Positions 57,001 through 64,000 of a DNA stretch of 64,000 nt are shown in pieces. Position numbers and translations under genes: made by a program. How positions within the stretch are numbered: position 1 is the stretch's first letter; every line of letters begins with the position of its first letter. Under the pieces are notes generated by a model. It ran no database searches. It was not told the origin of the DNA and saw nothing but the letters and a program-made list of their open reading frames with translations. This stretch comes from Polyodon spathula (taxonomy: Eukaryota; Chordata; Actinopteri; Acipenseriformes; Polyodontidae). The stretch spans positions 42,700,164-42,764,163 of the forward strand of contig NC_054535.1 in NCBI RefSeq assembly GCF_017654505.1, written 5' to 3'.

Positions 57001-57484
57001 CCACTTGTCTCTAATCCAGTATTATTTCTTTAAGTAGAATTGCAATTTTAAATTTAATAAAACATGCAAACAGTGAAATCAAGGCAGGCGGAATGTACAA
57101 ACCAAGATTTAATTATAAAGGATTATCACCCACAGTTAATTTTCAGTAATACATTTCCATCGACCAGGTTGTCTTGCATATTTAGTATAATCCTTAAGTA
57201 TAAAAGCCCACATTTAACTTTATCCATAGATAATATGGATGTGCCTCAATGGTCCTATAATTTATTGATTTATAATTTATTGCAAACAATTATAATTGCT
57301 GTGCTAAGTAAGGCAGCTTTAATTCCACTAAAATGAATTGATGCAGGTGTATAACATAACCCAAAACTTACTGTCATTTTTGTTTACTAAAATTGTGTGG
57401 ATGATGCTTTCATTCAGTCATGATAAATATTACTGTACTTTGGCACTTCTTAAGAACTGTCACCAAAGCTATGCTTTCCCTTCA

Positions 57485-57640
57485 AAAGTGTCCTATAGTA
57501 AAAGCAGTGTGAAAAGGTGTAATAAAGCCTAGTGAAAGCATGGTCAAGCATTGTAAAGAATATCAAGGTATGGAAAAGCGTATTCATAAAAATGGCAAAC
57601 TATGGTAAATGCATAGTATAACCACGGGGAAAGCATGGGA
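57485..57640. repeat. Dispersed 'TAAAGCATGGTAAAC' repeat, copy 2
   Basis: Matches 14471-14640 block for block (AAAAGTGTCCTATAGTAAAA; GTAATAAAGCCTAGTGAAAG; GTAAATGCATAGTATAACCA). A weaker relative lies at 52365-52440. Confidence 0.65.
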
Positions 57641-57643
57641 AAA

Positions 57644-57676
57644 TGACAATAATAATAATAATAATAATAATAAATA

Positions 57677-57715
<39 letters not shown>
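57644..57715. repeat. (AAT)n microsatellite
   Basis: About 22 AAT units with one interruption; follows the dispersed repeat directly. Confidence 0.97.
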
Positions 57716-57716
<1 letters not shown>

Positions 57717-58138
57717 GGTAAACATTTATAAAGGTTTCCTGAAGCAAAATTGCTAATTAATTAGAATTATATTTTGATTTTTTATAAAGACAGGTGTTTG
57801 TATTAGTTTCAGCATGCGTTACCTATGGCGTGTTTTATAATTGCTCTTATTTGAAATCTTATCCATTATTGTTTATTATTATTATTATTACTACACGTGC
57901 TCTTAATGGAAATCACTCTTACAAGCAAATACTTGTACTTTAAGTTTAACTGATCAGTCGAATCCGCTCATAAATGTAATTATTTACTGTAGTCTTTATT
58001 TTGCACTTATTTGAATCTGACCTTATTTTCTACTGATTTTTGAATACTTTATAACTTTCTATATTCTTTACTGTACTTTATAACTGATGATATTCTGTAG
58101 TGTGACACTTTACATTGATATTTTGTAACAACTGTAAT

Positions 58139-58150
58139 TATTATTATAAT

Positions 58151-58199
<49 letters not shown>

Positions 58200-58200
58200 G
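58139..58200. repeat. (AAT)n microsatellite
   Basis: About 18 units, preceded by ATTATTATTATAATTATAAT, so the tract can fold back. Confidence 0.97.
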
Positions 58201-58924
58201 GTGATCTGACTGATTACTGTCTCCAAATCCTTCTTTTTGAACACCTTGAAACGGATTAAAAAGAGAAACGCAACTATTTTAACATTTTTTTGGAGTTGCA
58301 GATCAAAGGAGTTTCTATCCAATACCTCTATATCCGATATTATAATAAACACTTCCTTTAAAAAAATGATAGCCACTTTTAGTTAGTTGGATATACATTA
58401 GAAAATTAATTTTGAAAGTTTGATATGTATTAAATATCGATATAATCCTCAAAAATACTTTTCTTCGTAAATGTTATCATTTGGGTGTGCAAGAAAATGC
58501 CTGCTGGTCACTCATTCGCAGGTGCCTGACTATGCTTCTTACTGGTGAAGATGGTTGTCATTCGCACACTTCTTCCATTTGCAGTTGTATTGTTCCATCT
58601 TGTCATTAGCCAAATAGGCTAGAGATGTGGCATAAGAGGTGATCGTTGGCCTTTTGATTACTCGGTTTTTCTCTGTTAAAGCACAGAAGCATCAAATATT
58701 GTGTTTTTAAAAATTAATAATAATACAAAAGCCTTGTGGCTTCCTCCCCTCCTCTAGATGTCTCTATAGGTGCTTGAACAACGCCTCTCCTTAAATACTT
58801 ATCTTTGTTAGTAAATAGTGGGACATGAAAATACACTTGGCGCGCCATGGCTGTCCTTGCGTTTGTTACTTTTTTTTTTCGAGTGCCAACCAACGGCTCC
58901 TACCTGAGATACACCTGGACACCT

Positions 58925-59060
58925 CTTGTGTGACCAATCGTCGCGTACTGCGCATGCTCGAGCCTCCCAAGGGACAATACTGTCATGGCGGAGACAGGCT
59001 GCAGCAGAGGGTGAACCAGGAAGAGATGGAGGTGAAGACGGGATAATACCACAATTTAAA
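58925..59060 (+). promoter_or_regulatory. LRBA: LRBA promoter and probable untranslated exon 1
   Basis: CCAAT box at 58934-58938, NRF1-like TGCGCATGCTC at 58949-58959 and YY1-like ATGGCGG at 58985-58991 in a locally CpG-rich, TATA-less stretch, about 0.7 kb upstream of the first coding exon. Transcription would start around 58985. Possible donors are GAG|GTGAAG near 59031 and others; the exact exon boundary is unknown. Confidence 0.55.
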
Positions 59061-59645
59061 CAAGTCGGACTGAAAACGCCGAGCATTCTGAGGTTACTTA
59101 TCTATCTGCTGGTAGCTCTACCGGAGCAGCAGGCGGACCTGTGACCGCTGTGTTTCCTAGAGATCACAGTATACCCTGCTAATCTAAAGAAAAGGGTTAA
59201 AGTAATTGTTTTTGGTCACATTTGGTCACAAAACATATCAGCTGGTTTTGTGCCGATATGCAAAATACATCGAATTGGCAGACAAATCGAGAGGCAGGGT
59301 TCTAGTGCTGTACGGTACCATTTTTTTTAACTCTATTATAATAAGTTTTTTTTTTTTTTAAATAAATCTGTCAGGTCTGCCTCTTAAGTTACACCTGCTG
59401 ATGAAGGCAACGACTAAAGGGGGGTGACCGAAAAGGACTTAAGATTTCACTGGCTTGACAACTGCGCTGACGCGACTGCTGCTACCTGCATCCTTAAGAG
59501 ACCATAATAATTACGGTAGCAAGATTCAATTTTGTGTTGTATGCGGGATAAAGAAAACACTATTTGTATGCGTTTGCTGTTTCAACATTAATATAGAGGG
59601 AAATACAAACATTTTAGATTTGTACTTTTCTCTTCCACGCCCTAG

Positions 59646-59893
59646 AGTGTAAAACCGGTATCTCACCTGTAGTCTCCACTTCCCATTCGTTTGCAATGGC
59701 CAGTGAGGAGAAACCGGTTCCTCCTGGACTGCAGGCAGGTGATGCGGGTGGTAAGGAGGAAGGAACTGCGCCCCTGTCCTTGAACCCCGGAGTTCCGATT
59801 CGGGGGATCAAAATGAAATTTGCAGTACTGGCTGGTCTGGTGGAAGTTGGAGAAGTCACGAACAGGGACATCGTGGAGACTGTCTTGAATCTG
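59646..59893 (+). CDS. LRBA: LRBA first coding exon (CDS 59696-59893)
   Basis: N-terminus of the BEACH-domain/WD40 protein LRBA, which guides vesicle trafficking (in mammals it protects CTLA-4 from lysosomal decay). The exon appears to start after CGCCCTAG (59638-59645). ATG is at 59696 and the open frame runs 66 codons to the donor CTG|GTAAGC. It reads MASEEKPVPPGL ... NPGVPIRGIKMKFAVLAG, then LVEVGEVTNRDIVETVLNL, near-identical to the human segment I know (RGIRMKFAVLTGLVEVGEVS). The BEACH and WD40 parts lie beyond the window. Same strand as SH3D19, divergent from RPS3A. Confidence 0.95.
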
Positions 59894-61512
59894 GTAAGCT
59901 GATTAATTTAAACAGGCCTTCTGCCACTGCAAGGTTTCGTTTTGCACCGAGTGACGGTATAAACAGAGCTAAATGAAGGCCACTAATAATAAAAAGGTAT
60001 TCTGTAAAACAGTGCAATGAAAAATCTGTTAATAATGTTTTGTGAGAAACCCCACATACAGTATCATGTCACACCTGCCATTCATTATTCAGTATCGCTG
60101 TTAAATAAAATATAGAACTGTTGAAAAGGGGGGTTTATCTACTACTGTATACTACAAAACTGAAAATCATTAAAAAAATGTAAAAACAAACGTACACGAA
60201 AACAAATAAAACCTACCTGTATTTTGTATGTTTAAAAACTACTGTAGGCTGAATTGGAACTATACAGTACGGAATATCCTTACTGGGTTTGGGCGCCTAC
60301 TATGAAACTAACATCACGTTGTAATTCTGTCTTGAGAGATTTTGTTTGTGTGTTAGACCTTTATTACAATTTTGTTTTTCGATTAATTTTTATTGGCCAG
60401 TGGCCCTATTTTAAAAACTTGTTCCACCCACTTTCTGGCAGACTAATTGAAAATTGTACAGCACACCAGTCAGACAATGACTATTGTGGAGGCTTTTGTT
60501 ACAGAATCATTGAAGTCAAGTCTTTACATTTCTTCCCTTTTCTCTATTTTTGAAAATCAAAATGACCTCTTTAAAGATTTTATTGGATTGTTTAAATATT
60601 ATACCCTTTTGATAGGCAGTCTGGAGTACAGTATGACAATATCTTGGTAACAAATGGCTTTTCTATCTTCCCGTACTAGCTGAAACGAGTTTGTGGTGAG
60701 GCCAGTGTCCTGCCCAACTGAGAAAATGATACTTGGAGATCAGAGTAGTACTGTATATTTCAGACTTCTTGTAAAATGAATAAAGCTACAGTACAGTGTT
60801 GGAAAAAGAACCGGTACTTACTAACACACAGAATATCTGGTAGGACAGGTTGACAGGTGCTGTACTGTAGCTTCACTTAATGAACAGACATCTGTTGAAA
60901 ATGTGTACTACAGTGTAAGGCAAATTCAAGGTTCAGTGATTTAAAAATAAAAATGCCCTAGGGATCTGCAAGGATAGGTTTGATCGCATTTTAACCTCTA
61001 GTAATTCTGCCTGCAGCTAGGAAAAGAACAGACTTGTTTACATTTCTTTTTTTAAAGTAAATTTAATAAAATGCATTTACAAGGATGAGATCTAGCAATA
61101 CCTTGGCCAGCCTTTTTAAAATGCACGCTTATCATTATACTGTAGTTTTTTTTTTTCGTACCAGGAAGTACCTGTATCAGTTGCCAAATGAGCCAAGGAG
61201 ACATTTGATGTTGGTTGCAGGATTGCTAAAGTTTTGACTAGCATGGTTTTATTTAATCTAAGCCTATTTGGTTTAGATGCATTATTGCCCTTTATTTTCT
61301 TTTTATTCCAAACAATGTTGTCTTTAAAATCGGTTGATGCTCTCTATGAATAAGGAAAGAATGCATAGTACAACAACACCTTTAAAACTGCTTTGTCACT
61401 GCAGGAAATTGAGTTTAGTGTTACATTTTACTACAGCTGCAGACACTGTTAACAGACCTGTTCTGCTCAATGTGCTAGGCTTTAAAAACATTTTCTATTA
61501 ATATGGTGGTTT

Positions 61513-61518
61513 AAAAAA

Positions 61519-61583
<65 letters not shown>

Positions 61584-61590
61584 ATATATT
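61513..61590. repeat. Poly-A and (TA)n microsatellite in LRBA intron
   Basis: About 24 A followed by about 44 bp of TA, then degenerate ATATGGATGCAATATATGGATGCAA units to 61625. Confidence 0.95.
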
Positions 61591-62696
61591 ATATATATAT
61601 GGATGCAATATATGGATGCAATAAATGCTGGAGAGCATAAAGTACTGCCCCTCAGTAAAATAATTATTAGGAATTTAATTTATCTTTTTTTTTAAACTTA
61701 CAAATTGAATAGTTCTATTGTAACAATTTTCAATTTCTCTGATATTGATTTAAATGTTTTGTTTCTTTAGTTGAATCATAGTTTTCATTATGAAATACAG
61801 CTTAGTAATTACCCTATTGTTCAATTCAGATATCCATACCAATTATGATTGTAGGCCTAATCGGATTACTGTAACACATTAGGCCTACATGCAATGTGCT
61901 ACTCCACAACACTGCTTATAAGGGAGTTGGATTTTAAAACAGCATGCCATTCTTAAAACTGCTGCTTAAGGGAATGTAGTGAGAAAATGTATCAATTCAA
62001 TCCTGTTTAGTGGTATTGCTTGGTTGACCAGTCTATCAGGTCAGACAGAGAGAAGCAGTTCATTTTGCAAGAGGAATGCTTCATACCTGTTGTGCTTAAA
62101 GGCACAGGAACACTGAAAATAATTACAATGGTAAATTATGTTTCCATTGTTGACTTGCAAAGTACATTTCCTTAGACTGCAAAATAAATTACCAGTTTTT
62201 GGGAATTATTCTTTGATCAGTTATTTTGCTATCTTTCTCCTTTTTAAATCTCTTAACTTTTAGTTGAGCATTTCTTTTCCCTGCTGACTTTTGATCAGCA
62301 GGCAACTGTTTCATATAATTATTACAAATATGACATACTTTACGGTACCATATGGCTCTATTATACTACTGTATGATACTCAAATTAATGGGATTAACAT
62401 AACGATGCAGTTCTAAGCTGAACTAAGGCCCCAGTATTTTATTTCCCTGTATATTTACCATATTGAGTCAGTAAATAATAGCCTGTCCACAACAATTGAA
62501 TGCAGGGGGTAATTACGTCTTGGTAACGTCAGGAGAGAAAAAAAAAAAAAAAAACACAAGATTCACAACAAACCTAAAGCAAGTTTGACATACTACAGGG
62601 GTGTTGCTAAAATATTTATTCCAAACAGATTAATACTGTAATACTGTACCCTTCACTTTCGGTGAACCACACAATGTGGAAATCCCTGCCTAAAAC

Positions 62697-62697
<1 letters not shown>

Positions 62698-62758
<61 letters not shown>
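62698..62758. repeat. (TAA)n microsatellite in LRBA intron
   Basis: About 20 TAA units. Confidence 0.97.
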
Positions 62759-64000
62759 TTAACATTACTGAATATTGTTAAATATGAATTGTATAACAGT
62801 TCATTTTGAAAGTCGAAAGAAGTGCAAACTATATACAGTCAGTTTTCTTCAATGTGCACAATTTATTTACAGGCTGTTTGCCAGGAATACAAGCCTGTCG
62901 TCCTGCTCTGGATTCAAGGCAGTACACATTTTTATTGTTGTTTTACATCGAATACAGAGAAGGGTGTACTTACAAATCATTTTCAAAACTGATTCGCTGG
63001 TTGGATGGGACCAGCAAATTAGATTCTAGTTAACAAGAGCAGGAAAATAAAAGCATGCCCACTGCTTGTCTGGCAGAAATACTGTAAATAGCAAGGCAGC
63101 GTGTTCGGTGCATTTTTGTTGATACACTTAAATAATGTATACGCTACACAGATTTAATTATTGAATTGATTACCCAGTATTTATATCGATGTATATGAAG
63201 AATGGAATCGATCGGAAAATCGATTTTCAATTTAATTGTAGGAGCCCTATTGCATATTGTAATTAAATATTCCAGGGAGGAGAGTGAATTGTCTTTATCT
63301 GTCTGGCAAGCTTTATTTTCCTCCACAAAGGGAGTCTTTAGATATTAGCAGCAGGAACTTCTTGAAAAAGCTCTTAGACTACAGTAGTTAATACACTTGC
63401 AGGATTCTTCTGGTTGCTGATTGATTTAGCAACAGTTATTATGCCGGTTGTTAGTGGTATTGTATTTATTCAGTACAGAATGTGGTTCATGTTTTGCTTT
63501 TTACAAGAATTCTAGAGTCCATGAGTTGTTGGAAATCAGTCAGTCTTTCTCATAACACATTTTCTGTTCATGCTACGGTATGTGCTGTGTTGCATACAGC
63601 CTGCTAATCTTCATTAGTGGGCATCCTTGGATGCATATCCCTAGAAACAGGTACATAAGAGCATTATAGGCCTACATCTTATGCTTTTATTTATAGTAGC
63701 TAGACTACATCTTGAACTGTATATTGGACTGGATTGAAACTTGGAATTAGCTTTTCATTGCAGAAGTTTTTAAGAGGAATCAGGTGTTCCTTTCACAGTT
63801 GTCTGCATTTTACAGCGATACCAGGACTGACTGAGCTGTTGAAGGCTCTATATTGGGAGCTGTCCAAATTTGATGACATTTTGCATGGACATTTGTTATC
63901 TAAGTTCTATGTGCTGTGGATACAGGGAAAAATGGTATCTTCATATGCGGTCATCATGCATTCTCTCTTAGCAATATATATTTTAAATACAACATTGTAG

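Larger units (their letters stand above)
51841..58840. other. Intergenic region between RPS3A and LRBA promoters
   Basis: About 7 kb, AT-rich. Contains poly-A near 52455-52485, dispersed repeats near 52350-52440, 53982-54085 and 57485-57640, and AAT microsatellites. Open frames (for example 55166-55495) lack splice context, homology or composition of real genes. Confidence 0.5.
59894..64000 (+). other. LRBA: LRBA intron (runs out of the window)
   Basis: Begins with donor GTAAGC. No next coding exon was recognised up to the window end, so this intron exceeds 4.1 kb. It contains microsatellites at 61513-61590 and 62698-62758. Frames at 60254, 62775 and 63734 have no domain and lack consistent splice signals. 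Confidence 0.75.

Noticed and set aside
60254..60553. 99-codon frame in the LRBA intron
   Set aside because: Does not resemble the next LRBA coding exon, and no acceptor/donor pair in phase.
63734..64000. 88-codon frame running off the window end
   Set aside because: No recognisable domain; an LRBA exon here cannot be supported.

Overview
The window is vertebrate nuclear DNA, most likely from a ray-finned fish. It holds spliced genes with GT-AG introns in AT-rich DNA, many TA/GT/AAT microsatellites, several fish-type Tc1-like transposons, a DIRS-type retrotransposon relic, Gypsy-like LTR elements and the LINE tail (a TTTATCCAAAGCGACTTAC core) that is widespread in fish genomes. The species cannot be read from the sequence; a non-teleost ray-finned fish is a guess.

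Layout. Positions 1-7300 are a transposon junkyard: a broken DIRS-like reverse transcriptase, a Tc1 element (A) interrupted by a small LTR element with a perfect 5-bp target duplication, and a second, internally deleted Tc1 (B), all separated by microsatellites. Positions 7300-30220 hold no coding exon I can support. This stretch contains a 1.15-kb TIR element, solo and partial LTRs, a 1.95-kb fold-back element with about 0.5-kb inverted arms and an 8-bp target duplication, a small TA-flanked MITE, an LTR element carrying a TTAA-flanked piggyBac-like MITE, and a 1.6-kb palindrome made of two Tc1 halves.

Positions 30221-44568 (+) carry SH3D19, with 16 coding exons whose phases all agree. They encode at least 1103 residues: a long proline-rich N-terminal half and five SH3 domains. 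The true 5' end is not identified. RPS3A (46628 to about 51767, minus strand) is complete in six coding exons, with a 5'TOP-like start and a possible box C/D snoRNA in intron 2. LRBA (+) begins near 58985; only its first coding exon (59696-59893) and the start of a long intron are present.

The order SH3D19 > < RPS3A ... LRBA > (convergent, then divergent) is the arrangement I know from human chromosome 4, so this is a conserved synteny block. The three genes do not form one pathway: SH3D19 is an adaptor for ADAM/endocytic signalling, RPS3A is ribosomal protein eS1, and LRBA is a BEACH-family vesicle-trafficking protein. No CRISPR, prokaryotic or viral gene system was seen. The most unusual structures are the palindromic Tc1, the fold-back element, the set of related LTRs and the nested 4.5-kb transposon cluster.
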